The notes: a model not told the origin generated them from the sequence alone. Positions 26,573-36,049 are shown, numbered from the stretch's first letter. The stretch: DNA of 64,000 bases from Sphingomonas abietis (GCF_027625475.1 NZ_CP115174.1:2701001-2765000); one strand, 5' to 3'. A program made the numbers and translations.

Positions 26573-26932
26573 TCAGCCCGGATATACGCCGTCGAACTTG
26601 ACGATGCTGGCGGTGAGGCCATGCCCTTCATCCAGGCAATGCCAGTGGATGCTGATCCCTTCCGGGTGCGAGCGCGGGCGATAGAAGCTCTTGATCCCGC
26701 ATTGCTTGCAGAAGATGTGGCGCGCGCGGCCGGTGCCGAAGCGATAGGTGGTGGTGTCGCGCTGGCCCTCGGTGAGCTTGAAGCGGTCGTCCGGCACGAT
26801 CAGGTGGAGATAGCCGGTCATCCGGCAAATCTCGCATTCGCAATCGAGCACCTCGACCTCGGGGCCATCCACCACCGCCTCGAAGCGAACCGTGCCGCAA
26901 TGGCAGCCGCCTTCCACCTTGATCATCTTCAT
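26573..26932 (-). CDS. GFA/CENP-V family zinc-binding protein
   Basis: A 119-residue protein with the zinc-binding cysteine pattern of the GFA family: GGCHCGTVRFEA, CECEICRMTG and FCKQCGIKSFYR. The family was named for glutathione-dependent formaldehyde activation, but most members have no proven activity, so I give no symbol. It is a single gene convergent with kynU. Confidence 0.88.
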   Translation of the reverse strand: MKMIKVEGGCHCGTVRFEAVVDGPEVEVLDCECEICRMTGYLHLIVPDDRFKLTEGQRDTTTYRFGTGRARHIFCKQCGIKSFYRPRSHPEGISIHWHCLDEGHGLTASIVKFDGVYPG

Positions 26933-26999
26933 GTCGGCGACCTAGCCGAGCGGACGAGATCGTGAAACCCCCGACACCGCCTTACCCTCGTCTTCTGCA

Positions 27000-27027
27000 C
27001 CGTTCGGGCTGAGGCCGTCGAAGCCCC
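27000..27027. repeat. Dispersed palindrome arm (CCGTTCG family)
   Basis: CCGTTCGGGCTGAGGCCGTC resembles the arm at 10941. A weak inverted counterpart (CCGTCGACGGGCTCATGG) follows at about 27058-27075. The 210-base gap here otherwise holds only the promoter region of the next gene. Confidence 0.5.
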
Positions 27028-27095
27028 CGCCCTTTCTTGGCGTAACGGTATCCAGCCCGTCGACGGGCTCATGGGAGCGGAAGAAGGAAGTCCGT

Positions 27096-27124
27096 TTGAC
27101 AGGCCGCAAACTGTGATCTTAGAT
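27096..27124 (+). promoter_or_regulatory. Putative promoter and operator half-site before the spermidine-dehydrogenase-like gene
   Basis: TTGACA (27096) and TTAGAT (27119) are 17 bases apart, a good promoter match. CTGTGATCTTAG at 27111-27122 overlaps the -10 region; its left half equals the palindrome at 33510 before the TonB receptor. The stretch TTGACAGGC...AAACTGTGATC recurs in both promoters. Confidence 0.5.
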
Positions 27125-27142
27125 TGCGGGCGACAGTCCGGG

Positions 27143-29052
27143 ATGGGGGCAGATATGCGCGGAACGATCACCCGGCGGACTTCGTCAACGGCGTCGCGGT
27201 CGGCACGGCAGGGATCACGGCGGCGGGCCTGGCGCCGGGCGGCGCGTCCGCCATCGCCGGCACCGGGACGGCATCGGCGGGCGGGATCGCCGCCACCTAT
27301 CCGCCGCTGCACACCGGGATGCGGGGATCGCATCCCGGCGCGTTCGAGCAGGCCCATGTGCTGCGCGACGGCGGCCATCCCGGCCGGGGCGAGCCGGTCG
27401 ATACCGGCGAGCGCTACGATCTGGTTGTCGTCGGCGGCGGGATCAGCGGACTGGCGGCGGCGCATTTCTTCCGCGAGGCCAAGCCCGGCGCCCGCATCCT
27501 GATCCTCGAAAACCATGACGATTTCGGCGGCCACGCCAAGCGCAACGAGTTCCGCCCGGCCGGTTCGCCGACTTTGCTCTGCAATGGCGGCACGCTCGGC
27601 ATCGACAGCCCCCGCCCCTACAGCCCGCAAGCCGATGGGCTGCTCAAGGCGATCGGGCTGGACGTCGAGGCGATGAAGGGGATCGAGAAGGAGGGCGCTT
27701 ACAGGTCGCGCGGGCTCGGCCACGCCGTCTTCTTCGACAAGGCGACCTTCGGCGCCGACTATCTGGCGACCGGCGCCGACCACAGGCCATGGCCCGAAGT
27801 GCTCGCCAAGGCGCCGCTGTCGGACAAGGCCAAGGCCGACATCGCCGCGATCGAAAGCGGCGGGGCGGACTGGATGCCGGGCATGACCTCGGCCGAGAAG
27901 AAGGACCGGCTCAGCCGCATCTCCTACAAGGCCTATCTCGCCGATTATGCGAAGGCCGATCCGGCGGCGCTGGCCTATTTCCAGCCGCGATCGCAGGGCT
28001 GGTGGGGGGTCGGCATCGACGGCATCACCGCGCTGGATGCGTGGGGCATGAACTTCCCCGGCTTCGCCGGGCTGAAGCTCGACAAGGGCAGCATCCCGCG
28101 CATGGGCTATACCCCGATGGGCTATGCCGACACCGGCGGCAGCTACGCGCTCCATTTCCCCGATGGCAACGCCACCATCGCGCGGCTGCTCGTCCGCGCG
28201 CTGATTCCCGAGGCGCTGCCCGGCCGGGACGCCGCCGACAGCGTGCTGGCGCAGGCCGATTACAGCCAGCTCGATCGGCCCGGCCAGCCGGTGCGCATCC
28301 GCCTCTCCTCGATCGCGCTCGCCGTCCACCATGTCGGAGATCCCGAGACCGCCAAGGCGGTGGCGATCACCTACGTCACCGGCATGGACCTGAAGACCGT
28401 CCACGCGGCGCGCGTGGTGATGGCCTCGTGGAACATGATGATCCCCTATATCGTGCCGGAACTGCCCGACGCGCAGCAGGCGGCGCTGCACGATCTGGTC
28501 AAGGCGCCTCTGGTCTACACCTCGGTCGAGTTGGCCAATCGGCAGGCGTTCGAGGCGCTCAAGATCTCGCGCGTCTATGCGCCGGGCTGCTTCTTCACCG
28601 ATTACGGGCTCAACGAGGTGGTCGATGTCGGCGGCTATGCGACGCCGCGCGATCCGTCCATGCCGACGGTGGTGCGGATGGAGCATATCCCATGCGAGCC
28701 CGGCCTTCCCGAATTCGACCAGAACCGCGTCGGCCGCATGGCCCTGCTCCAGACCCCGTTCGAGACCTTCGAACGGCATGTCCGCGCCGAGATGGGCGCC
28801 GCGCTGGCCGGCGGCGGCTTCGATCCCGATCGCGACATCACCGGCATCACCGTCAACCGCTGGCCGCACGGCTATGCGCCGGAATTCAACCCGCTGTGGG
28901 AGCCGGTGCTGCCTGAGGACGAGCAGCCCCATGTCGTCGCCCGGAAAAGATTCGGCCGCATCGCGATCGCCAATGCGGATTCCGGTCGCGCCGCTTATAC
29001 AAGCAGCGCAATCGACCAGGCGCACCGCGCCATCGGGGAGCTATTGAGCTGA
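27143..29052 (+). CDS. FAD-dependent oxidoreductase, spermidine dehydrogenase-like, with an apparent frameshift in the Tat signal
   Basis: The long frame (636 residues from about 27143) has the FAD motif YDLVVVGGGISGLAAAHFF, NGGTLGIDSPRP, and a large C-terminal domain resembling bacterial periplasmic spermidine dehydrogenases (SpdH). The start is anomalous. The frame opening at ATG 27143 or 27155 reads MRGTITRR, and the frame one base away continues DFVNGVAVGTAGITAAG. Joined, they give a classic twin-arginine signal TITRRDFVNGVAVG, so one base appears to be missing at about 27176-27178. In the single long frame the only start is TTG 27124, which gives no signal. This is either a real inactivating deletion or a sequence error. 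GntR follows directly. Confidence 0.68.
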
Positions 29053-29114
29053 TCAAGACCGACGACTCCAGGACCGACCGGGCGCAGCAGGGTGAAGTCA
29101 CGCTGCGTGCCGGC

Positions 29115-29732
29115 GTGTATGACGAGCTGCGCCACCGCCTGATCACCGGCCGGATCGCGCCCGGCGTCGGCATCTCGACGCGTGGGCTCGCCCAGCAGCT
29201 CGGCGTCAGCCAGATGCCGGTGCGCGACGCGCTCTCGCGCCTCGCCGCAGAGGGCGCGGTCGATATCCGCTCCAAGCGCAAGATCATGGTGCCGACGATG
29301 ACCGCCGAGCGGCTGGAGGAGGTGATGCACTGCCGCCTGCTGCTCGAACCCGAGGCCGCCGCGCTGGCGCTCCCCGCGATCGACGCGAAGCTGACGCGCG
29401 CGCTCCATGCCGCCGACGCCGCGATCGACGCGGCGCTCGAGAGCGGCGACGTCAACGCCTATATGGAGAATAACTACGCCTTCCACTTCCTGATCTACCG
29501 CGCGCGCGGCGATGGCGTGCTGACCCGGATGATCGAGACCCTGTGGATGCGCTTCGGCCCGCTGATGCGGGTCGTCTATGGCCGGGTCGGCACCGCACGG
29601 CTGGTCGACCAGCACCAGCAGGCGATGGACGCGATCGCGCGCGGCGACGCCGAAGGGCTGCGCGAGGCGATCCGGGCCGACATCGCCGACGGACAGGGGC
29701 TGATCGACGTCGAGACCAGCCCGAGCGCCTGA
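29115..29732 (+). CDS. GntR family regulator (FCD/FadR subfamily)
   Basis: A 205-residue regulator: an N-terminal winged helix (STRGLAQQLGVSQMPVRDALSRLAAEG is the recognition region) and an all-helical FCD ligand domain with FHFLIYRARGD and a histidine near DQHQQAMDAI that can bind a metal-held acid. GTG 29115 is the only standard start; homology may begin up to 22 codons earlier, at a CTG at 29049 that has GGGGAG upstream. It overlaps or abuts the dehydrogenase stop, so it probably regulates that gene and its neighbours. Confidence 0.82.
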   Translation: MYDELRHRLITGRIAPGVGISTRGLAQQLGVSQMPVRDALSRLAAEGAVDIRSKRKIMVPTMTAERLEEVMHCRLLLEPEAAALALPAIDAKLTRALHAADAAIDAALESGDVNAYMENNYAFHFLIYRARGDGVLTRMIETLWMRFGPLMRVVYGRVGTARLVDQHQQAMDAIARGDAEGLREAIRADIADGQGLIDVETSPSA

Positions 29733-29762
29733 GGCGCCCCGCAGCCGGCCGGGTTCAGGCGG

Positions 29763-30557
29763 TCATCGCTGGGATTGCAGATCGACGCGGGACAGATGAT
29801 CCTCCAGCCGCGCGTGGATGGCGGCGGTCAGCCGGAAACTCTTCGGCGCATAGGCGTCGGCCCGCCGGGTCTCGATCTCGATCACGCCCTGCCGCAGCAG
29901 GATCGCGATCCAGCGCCCGGCCCGGACCGGCGAGATATCGAGCTGGGCGGACAGCGCCGCCACGTCGATCGAGCGCCCCTCGGCCTCTGCGATATAGGCG
30001 GCGAGCATGGCGTCCCACGCGGTATCGGGGAACAGCGAGACGTCGCAGATCGACGCGCGATCATTCTTGCAGGTCACCAGGAAATGCGCCGACGACAGCA
30101 AGCGGGCCGGCGCCCGATCCTCGCCGGTATCGACGATCGGATTGATCGTGGCGACGATCAGCGCGGGGCCGACCGCGCCTTCGATCATCGACACCGAATT
30201 GGCCACCCACACCAGCGATCCATCGTCGCGCAGGAAGCGCTTGGAGATCTGGAAAGGCTTGCGCGTGGCGCGTAGCCTGGCGATGGCGGCAGCGCATTCC
30301 TCGCGATCGGCCGGCGCCGTCACATCCTGGACGAGGCGACCGACGACCGAGGCCGGCTCTGCCCTCAGAATATCGCAAAAACCCTGGTCGCAACTGAGCA
30401 GATGCCCTTCGGCATCGATCAGGACATGGCCGGGAACCATCATCGGGCGAGCATACAACGGCAGAACGTTCATCGCCAGCGGCAAGCGCCCGATTAGACC
30501 ATGCCCTGATCGCCGCGGGATAACTACGCTATCCAAAGCCCGAATCTTTGCTAACAT
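29763..30557 (-). CDS. PAS domain protein with C-terminal winged-helix DNA-binding domain
   Basis: A 264-residue protein. Residues of about 40-150 form a PAS sensor domain (VLIDAEGHLLSCDQGFCDIL ... FLRDDGSLVWVANSVSMIEG). The C-terminus has a helix-turn-helix (IDVAALSAQLDISPVRAGRW followed by IAILLRQGVIEIE). It should be a ligand- or redox-responsive transcription factor. It converges on the GntR gene. The start is uncertain: ATG 30557, 30473 and 30443 are possible and none has a clear ribosome site. Confidence 0.65.
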   Translation of the reverse strand: MLAKIRALDSVVIPRRSGHGLIGRLPLAMNVLPLYARPMMVPGHVLIDAEGHLLSCDQGFCDILRAEPASVVGRLVQDVTAPADREECAAAIARLRATRKPFQISKRFLRDDGSLVWVANSVSMIEGAVGPALIVATINPIVDTGEDRAPARLLSSAHFLVTCKNDRASICDVSLFPDTAWDAMLAAYIAEAEGRSIDVAALSAQLDISPVRAGRWIAILLRQGVIEIETRRADAYAPKSFRLTAAIHARLEDHLSRVDLQSQR

Positions 30558-30660
30558 GGTTAATAATCGGGCTGCGGACAGCTTTCACTGACGGAGAGCG
30601 CCGGAGATTGGTGTTGCGAGGAATGACGCACGATTCGGGTCGTGCCATCGGGAGTCTGCC

Positions 30661-30996
30661 ATGGTCGGGAGCGTGCTGTCGGATATCTCGCTCCTCGCCA
30701 TAAAACAGCAGATGCTCGGGATTCTCGGCCGACTCGATCATTATGGCGAGCATATCGCCGCCGCCCATCTCGTCGCCGCGCTGGATGCGCTGGACGATCG
30801 GCTGGAGGCCCGCCTCGGCGAGCAGCGCCCGGCATCGACGGAGGACCGGCCGCTCGATCATTTCGCACGCGCCATGATCGATCGGTTCGGCGATCGCGCA
30901 GAGGCGGTGGCGCGCGCCCAGCTCGTCGCGGCATCGGGCGACGCCATGCTCGCCTGGGCGACGATCATCGGCCATCTGGAAGCGCTCGTCGCCTGA
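30661..30996 (+). CDS. Small hypothetical helical protein
   Basis: A 111-residue ORF, mostly amphipathic helix (HIAAAHLVAALDALDDRLEA). I recognise no family. It has no signal peptide or membrane segment. The opposite strand is also open over most of this stretch, but its translation is arginine-rich and looks like a shadow. It sits between the PAS regulator and the potD-like gene; a link to either is not shown. Confidence 0.45.
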   Translation: MVGSVLSDISLLAIKQQMLGILGRLDHYGEHIAAAHLVAALDALDDRLEARLGEQRPASTEDRPLDHFARAMIDRFGDRAEAVARAQLVAASGDAMLAWATIIGHLEALVA

Positions 30997-31003
30997 GCCG
31001 CCG

Positions 31004-32095
31004 TCAGGCCGCGCGCACCCGTGTGATGATATCCTCATATTGGCGGGACAGCGCCTCGCCATTGTAGGTGGCGTAATCGCATTTCGAGAGGATCGACTGC
31101 GGCGGGAAGATCACCGGATTGTCGCGATAATCCGGGCCCATCAGCGCCTTGGCGGCGGCGTTGGGGGTCGGATAGCGGATCGTCTGCGAAATCTCCGCGC
31201 CGGCCTTGGCATCGAGCAGATAGTTGATGAACTCATGCGCCAGATCGGGGTTGGGTGCGCCCTTGGGAATGCACAGGCAATCGGACGAGATCTGGCTGCC
31301 CTGCCGGGGCACCACGAAATCGAGATCCTTGTCCTCCCGCATCACCTGCGCGATGTCGCCATTATATTCGATGACGATGTCGATATCGCCGGACAGCAGC
31401 AGATCCTGGCCATTATCGTCGTGGAACACGGCGATATTGGGCTTCTGCCGGATCAGCAGCTCCTCGACCTTCCTGAGCGCCACCGGATCGGCGGTGTTCA
31501 TCGGGTAGCCGAGATATTGCAGCACCAGCCGCACCAGATCGCCGGCTTCCGAAAGCAGGCCGATGCGGCCCTTATATTGCGGCGAATCGAACACCCATTT
31601 CCAGTCGTCCGGCACGCCCTGGATCTTCAACTTGCGATAGCCGAGGCCGAGCACCAGCCAGGTGTAAGGCATCGACCATTTCCGCCCCAAATCGAACGGC
31701 GGATTCAGGAAGTCGGGCGCGATATTCTTCAGGTTGGGGATCTTGGCGTGATCGAGCGGCTCCAGCATGTTGGCCGCCGCCATGCGCTGGACGAAATCAT
31801 TGGTCGGCACGATCACGTCATAGCCCTGGTTGCCGCCGCGCAGCTTGGCGAACAGCTCGTCATTGTTGGAGAACAGGCTCATGTCGACGGTGACGCCGCT
31901 CGCCGCCTTGAAATCCTGGAGCGTGGTCTTCCCGATATAGGTATCCCAATTGTAGAAATTGAGATGCTTGCCCGGCGGCGCGCGATGGCAGCCGGCGAGC
32001 CCGGTGAATGTCAGCCCGACCGCGGATGCCCCCACCCCGGCGAGGAAACCGCGCCGCGAGGGCGCGAAGGACGGCGGTGCGGCGGGCGGAGTCAT
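31004..32095 (-). CDS. PotD-like polyamine-binding periplasmic protein with a Tat/lipoprotein signal
   Basis: A 363-residue solute-binding protein of the spermidine/putrescine family: LNFYNWDTYIGKTTLQDFKA, FAKLRGGNQGYDVIVPTNDFV and MPYTWLVLGLGYRK are typical. The N-terminus has SRRGFLAGVGASAVG, a twin-arginine motif, ending LAGC, a lipobox, so it is probably exported folded and lipid-anchored. ATG 32095 puts the arginines at residues 14-15; ATG 32158 is less likely. No PotA, B or C genes are in the window. It diverges from the PuuB-like gene. Confidence 0.85.
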   Translation of the reverse strand: MTPPAAPPSFAPSRRGFLAGVGASAVGLTFTGLAGCHRAPPGKHLNFYNWDTYIGKTTLQDFKAASGVTVDMSLFSNNDELFAKLRGGNQGYDVIVPTNDFVQRMAAANMLEPLDHAKIPNLKNIAPDFLNPPFDLGRKWSMPYTWLVLGLGYRKLKIQGVPDDWKWVFDSPQYKGRIGLLSEAGDLVRLVLQYLGYPMNTADPVALRKVEELLIRQKPNIAVFHDDNGQDLLLSGDIDIVIEYNGDIAQVMREDKDLDFVVPRQGSQISSDCLCIPKGAPNPDLAHEFINYLLDAKAGAEISQTIRYPTPNAAAKALMGPDYRDNPVIFPPQSILSKCDYATYNGEALSRQYEDIITRVRAA

Positions 32096-32119
32096 GGCAG
32101 CGGGCTCCCGTATGAATAT

Positions 32120-32131
32120 CTGCGATCGCAG
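32120..32131. promoter_or_regulatory. Palindrome in the potD/puuB divergent promoter region
   Basis: CTGCGATCGCAG is a perfect 12-bp palindrome in the 74-base gap between two divergent genes. It matches CTGYGATCRCAG, as do the sites at 33510 and, in part, 27111. The core GCGATCGC is common in GC-rich genomes, so this copy alone is weak evidence. Confidence 0.4.
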
Positions 32132-32169
32132 GCTATGGTGCATCGGCGAAGCGGTCAACGGGAGGGCGT

Positions 32170-33495
32170 GTGCGGGCGAGCGATCGGATCAGCGACGATG
32201 CGGCGATATCGGCCAAGGGCCTCTATCCGCCGAGCTGGTACGCGGCGACCCGCGCCCCCGCGCCGGATGCACCACCGCTCGCCGGCGAGGCGGAGGCCGA
32301 GATCTGCGTCATCGGCGGCGGCTATGCCGGCCTGTCGGCGGCGCTGCATCTCGCCCGTGCCGGCCGCAAGGTCGTGCTGCTGGAGGCCGATCGGCTGGGC
32401 TGGGGCGCCTCCGGCCGCAATGGCGGCCAGGTCCATGTCGGGATGCGGCGCGAGCAGGAATGGCTGGAAAAGCATCTCGGCGCCGACGATGCCCACGCGC
32501 TGTGGCGGATGGCGCTCAATGCCCGCGCCCATCTCGATTGGCTGATCGCGGATCAGGGCGCCGCCTGCGATTTCACGCCCGGCTATCTCCACGTCGATCA
32601 TCGCGCCGGCTATGTCCGCCACACCCACGCCCATGTCGATCATCTACGTGAGCGCTACGGCTATGAGCATGTTCGGGCGATCGATGCCGAGGAGGCGCGC
32701 CACCTCGTCGGCTCGGCCGGCTATCATGGCGGGATGCTCGACATGCGCGGCGGCCACCTGCACGCGCTGAACTTCGCGCTCGGCATCGCGCGCGCCGCCG
32801 CCTCGGCCGGCGCCATCCTGCACGAGCATTCCCCGGCGCTGTCGTTCGCCCGCAAAGGTGATCGCTGGCGGATCGAGACGCCGCGCGGCCGCGTGACCGC
32901 AGATCGGGTGCTGATCGCCTGCAACGGCTATCTGCGCGGCCTCGCCCCCCAGGTCGAGCAGCGGGTGATGCCGATCAACAATTATGTCGCGGTCACCGCT
33001 CCGCTCGGGGCCGAACGCGCCGCCGCCATCGTGCGCGACGGCTATGCGGTCTCCGATTCCCGCTTCGTCGTCTATTATTTCCGGATGACACCCGATCATC
33101 GCCTGCTGTTCGGCGGCGGCGAAAATTATTCGTGGCGCTTCCCCGCCGACATCCCCGGCTTCGTCCGCCGCCACATGCTCGCGGTCTTCCCCCAGCTTGC
33201 CGATGTCGCGATCGATCATGGCTGGGGCGGCACGCTGGCGATCACGCCCAACCGCCTGCCCTTCGTGCGCGAGATCGAGCCGGGGATGACCGCAATCGGC
33301 GGCTTCTCCGGGCTGGGGGTGGTGATGGCGCCCTATGTCGGCAAGCTGGTCGCCGATGCGATGACCGGCGACGACGCCGATTATGCCCGCCTCGCCCGCC
33401 TGCCGATCCCGCGCTTCCCCGGCGGCCGGCTGATGCGCTGGCCGACCCTGGTCGCGGCGATGTCCTTCCTGGCGCTGCGCGACCGCCTCTATTGA
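32170..33495 (+). CDS. FAD-dependent amine oxidoreductase, PuuB/DadA-like
   Basis: A 441-residue DAO-fold flavoprotein. The FAD motif is EICVIGGGYAGLSAALHLA and GWGASGRNGGQVHVGMR follows, the pattern of gamma-glutamylputrescine oxidase (PuuB) and related enzymes. The C-terminal NRLPFVREIEPGMTAIGGFSGLGVVMAPY closes the FAD site. The probable role is oxidation of putrescine or a glutamylated derivative; the exact substrate is inferred from the neighbouring potD-like and spermidine-dehydrogenase-like genes. The GTG start at 32170 is preceded by GGGAGGG. Confidence 0.8.
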   Translation: MRASDRISDDAAISAKGLYPPSWYAATRAPAPDAPPLAGEAEAEICVIGGGYAGLSAALHLARAGRKVVLLEADRLGWGASGRNGGQVHVGMRREQEWLEKHLGADDAHALWRMALNARAHLDWLIADQGAACDFTPGYLHVDHRAGYVRHTHAHVDHLRERYGYEHVRAIDAEEARHLVGSAGYHGGMLDMRGGHLHALNFALGIARAAASAGAILHEHSPALSFARKGDRWRIETPRGRVTADRVLIACNGYLRGLAPQVEQRVMPINNYVAVTAPLGAERAAAIVRDGYAVSDSRFVVYYFRMTPDHRLLFGGGENYSWRFPADIPGFVRRHMLAVFPQLADVAIDHGWGGTLAITPNRLPFVREIEPGMTAIGGFSGLGVVMAPYVGKLVADAMTGDDADYARLARLPIPRFPGGRLMRWPTLVAAMSFLALRDRLY

Positions 33496-33509
33496 CAGGC
33501 GCGCGAAAT

Positions 33510-33521
33510 CTGTGATCACAT
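33510..33521. promoter_or_regulatory. Palindromic operator candidate before the TonB receptor gene
   Basis: CTGTGATCACAT contains the perfect palindrome TGTGATCACA, 18 bases downstream of a TTGACA (33492). The arrangement TTGACAGGC ... AAATCTGTGATC resembles the promoter at 27096. A GntR-type or Crp-like regulator could bind here. Confidence 0.5.
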
Positions 33522-33589
33522 CATGATAGGCGCACCAAGACGCCAATAGCAGGAGGCACCAACGAGGCGAAGACCAAGGGGGTTGGGGC

Positions 33590-36049
33590 ATGATCGCGAC
33601 ACGACATATTGCACGCCATCATCCGGCCGTGCGCGGATTTTGGGCGTCCGGCGGCCTGCTGCTCGCTGCGCTGCCCGCACCTTCGATCGCGCAGGCGACC
33701 ACCGCCGCGCCGCCTGCCGCTTCGGCCACGCCACCGCCCAAGGCCGGGCCGCCCGAACCGGCGCCGTTCGGCGAGATCGTCGTCACCGCGACCCGCACCG
33801 AACAATCGATCTCCAAGGTGCCGATCAGCATCAGCGCGTTCAACCAGCAGGCGCTCGACCTCAAGGGCGCCAAGACGCTGGCCGACGTCGCCCGCTTCAC
33901 GCCGGGCCTCCAGTTCGACAACGGATCGAACCAGATCGCCATCCGCGGCATCTCGTCCAACGCCGGCGCCGGCACCACCGGCATCTATATCGACGACACG
34001 CCGATCCAGATCCGCAATCTCGGCTTCGATTCCGACGATACCCTGCCCGCCATCTTCGATCTCGATCGCGTCGAGGTGCTGCGCGGGCCGCAGGGCACGC
34101 TGTTCGGCGCCGGCTCGGAGGGCGGCACGGTGCGCTACATCACGCCGCAGCCGGGGCTCGACCAATATACCAGCTACAGCCGCGCCGAAGTCTCCAGCAC
34201 CGCGCATGGCGGGATGAGCTGGGAGGTCGGCTCGGCGATCGGCGGCCCGATCGTGGACGACAAGCTCGGCTTCCGGATCAGCGCCTATCACCGCCACGAC
34301 AGCGGCTGGATCGACAAGACCGACTATGACGGCAATGTGCTCGACAAGAACACGAATTACGCGAACGTCACCGTGATCCGCGGCGCGCTCACCTGGGCGC
34401 CGGCCGAGAATTTCAAGATCACCCCGTCGGTCCAGTATCAGCAGCGGCTCACTGCCGACGACGATTTCTACGTCGAGGGCCAGTCCGATCCCGGCCGGGG
34501 CGTGTTCAAGGATTCGAGCCCCGAATATCGCCGCAACCCCGATCATTTCGTGCTGCCGGCGCTCAAGCTCGACTGGAAGGCCGACGCTTTCGAGGTGGTC
34601 AGCAACAGCAGCTACTTCAAGCGCCGCAACGTCTCGGGCTATGACGGCACGGTCTACGACCTGTCCTACTACCAGACGCTCGACGGCCGGCTGCCCGACG
34701 CAAATGGCGACACCCCGCCCTTGCTGACCGCGAAAGGCATCGATCCCAGCGTCGATTATTATCTGAGCCCCAGCGTCGTCACCAACAAGCAGCGCATCTT
34801 CACCCAGGAGGTGCGTATCCAGTCGACCAATCCCGGCGCGCCGATCACCTGGGTCGCCGGCATCTTCTACCAAGACCAGCATCAGCTGAGCCGCGAGGAG
34901 CTGGTCGATCCCAAGGGCAACCAGTTGTTCGAGCAGCTGTTCGGCATGTCGCTGGAGGATTATTTCGGCGCCGCGGCGGACAATGACGGCCCGCTGCCGC
35001 TCTATGACGGGCGCGACAGCTACATCAACCAGTCGAAGAGCCGCGAGAAGCAGATCGCCGGTTTCGCCGATGTGACCTGGCACATCACCCCCACGCTCTC
35101 GGTCACCGGCGGCGGCCGCTTCGAGAAGGTGACCTACAGCTTCGTCAACTTCGCCGACGGCCCGCAGAATTACGGGCGCACCGATGCGTCGGGCCACACC
35201 AGCTCCACGCCGTTCCTGCCCAAGGCCAATATCTCGTGGCAGATCGACCGCGACGACCTGCTCTATGGCACCTATTCGCGCGGCTTCCGGCCCGGCGGCG
35301 CCAATGCGCCGGTGCCCTATGACGCCTGCTCGGACGATTTCGACGGGCTCGGCATCAAGGGCGCGCCGTCCTCCTACAAGTCCGACACGGTCGACAGCTT
35401 CGAGGTCGGCACCAAGAACAAGCTGTTCGATCGCAAGCTCTCGATCGAGGCGAGCGCCTTCACCATCCAGTGGAAGGGCATCCAGCAGTTCGTCACCCTG
35501 CCCGAATGCGCGATCATGTATATCGACAATCTCGGCAAGGCGCGGGCGCGCGGCTTCGACATCCAGCTGACCGGATCGCCGCTGCCCGGCGTCACCCTCG
35601 ACATGGCGATGGGCTATACCGACAGCCGCTACACCAAGACCGCGCAATATGAATCGCCGACCTCGATCCTCGCGGTGAAGGGCGACAGCCTCGGCGGGGC
35701 ACCGTGGACGGTCAGCCTCGGCGCGCAATATGATTTCCCGGCATTCGGCGAACGGGGCTATGCCCGCGTCGACTATCAATATGCCAGCCGCAGCAAGCGC
35801 ACCAAGGAAATGGATCCGAACGCGATCGCCAGCTACGACCCCGGTATCGTCAGCTCGGACGCCACCCACTTCGTCGGCCTGCGCGCCGGCGCGCTCGTCG
35901 GCGGCATGAACATCTCGCTGTTCGTCGACAATCTGCTCGATTCGGCGCCTTTGCTCGATCGCACCCATCAGGGCATCGACACCCTGCTCTACACCGATCG
36001 CACCTGGCGCCCGCGCACGGTCGGCCTCACCGCCAGCTATCGGATGTAG
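33590..36049 (+). CDS. TonB-dependent outer membrane receptor
   Basis: An 819-residue receptor: signal peptide ending SIAQA, a TonB-box-like EIVVTATR, the plug domain (VPISISAFNQQALDLKGAKTL ... LRGPQGTLFGAGSEGGTVRYI) and a 22-strand barrel ending RTVGLTASYRM. Receptors of this CirA/Fiu-like class are numerous in sphingomonads and import siderophores, glycans or aromatics. Context suggests a substrate linked to amine catabolism, but that is an inference. Confidence 0.9.
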   Translation: MIATRHIARHHPAVRGFWASGGLLLAALPAPSIAQATTAAPPAASATPPPKAGPPEPAPFGEIVVTATRTEQSISKVPISISAFNQQALDLKGAKTLADVARFTPGLQFDNGSNQIAIRGISSNAGAGTTGIYIDDTPIQIRNLGFDSDDTLPAIFDLDRVEVLRGPQGTLFGAGSEGGTVRYITPQPGLDQYTSYSRAEVSSTAHGGMSWEVGSAIGGPIVDDKLGFRISAYHRHDSGWIDKTDYDGNVLDKNTNYANVTVIRGALTWAPAENFKITPSVQYQQRLTADDDFYVEGQSDPGRGVFKDSSPEYRRNPDHFVLPALKLDWKADAFEVVSNSSYFKRRNVSGYDGTVYDLSYYQTLDGRLPDANGDTPPLLTAKGIDPSVDYYLSPSVVTNKQRIFTQEVRIQSTNPGAPITWVAGIFYQDQHQLSREELVDPKGNQLFEQLFGMSLEDYFGAAADNDGPLPLYDGRDSYINQSKSREKQIAGFADVTWHITPTLSVTGGGRFEKVTYSFVNFADGPQNYGRTDASGHTSSTPFLPKANISWQIDRDDLLYGTYSRGFRPGGANAPVPYDACSDDFDGLGIKGAPSSYKSDTVDSFEVGTKNKLFDRKLSIEASAFTIQWKGIQQFVTLPECAIMYIDNLGKARARGFDIQLTGSPLPGVTLDMAMGYTDSRYTKTAQYESPTSILAVKGDSLGGAPWTVSLGAQYDFPAFGERGYARVDYQYASRSKRTKEMDPNAIASYDPGIVSSDATHFVGLRAGALVGGMNISLFVDNLLDSAPLLDRTHQGIDTLLYTDRTWRPRTVGLTASYRM

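Noticed and set aside
30529..31062. A 177-codon minus-strand frame opposite the 111-residue hypothetical
   Set aside because: Runs into the PAS gene start and the potD-like gene end and has arginine-rich shadow composition.
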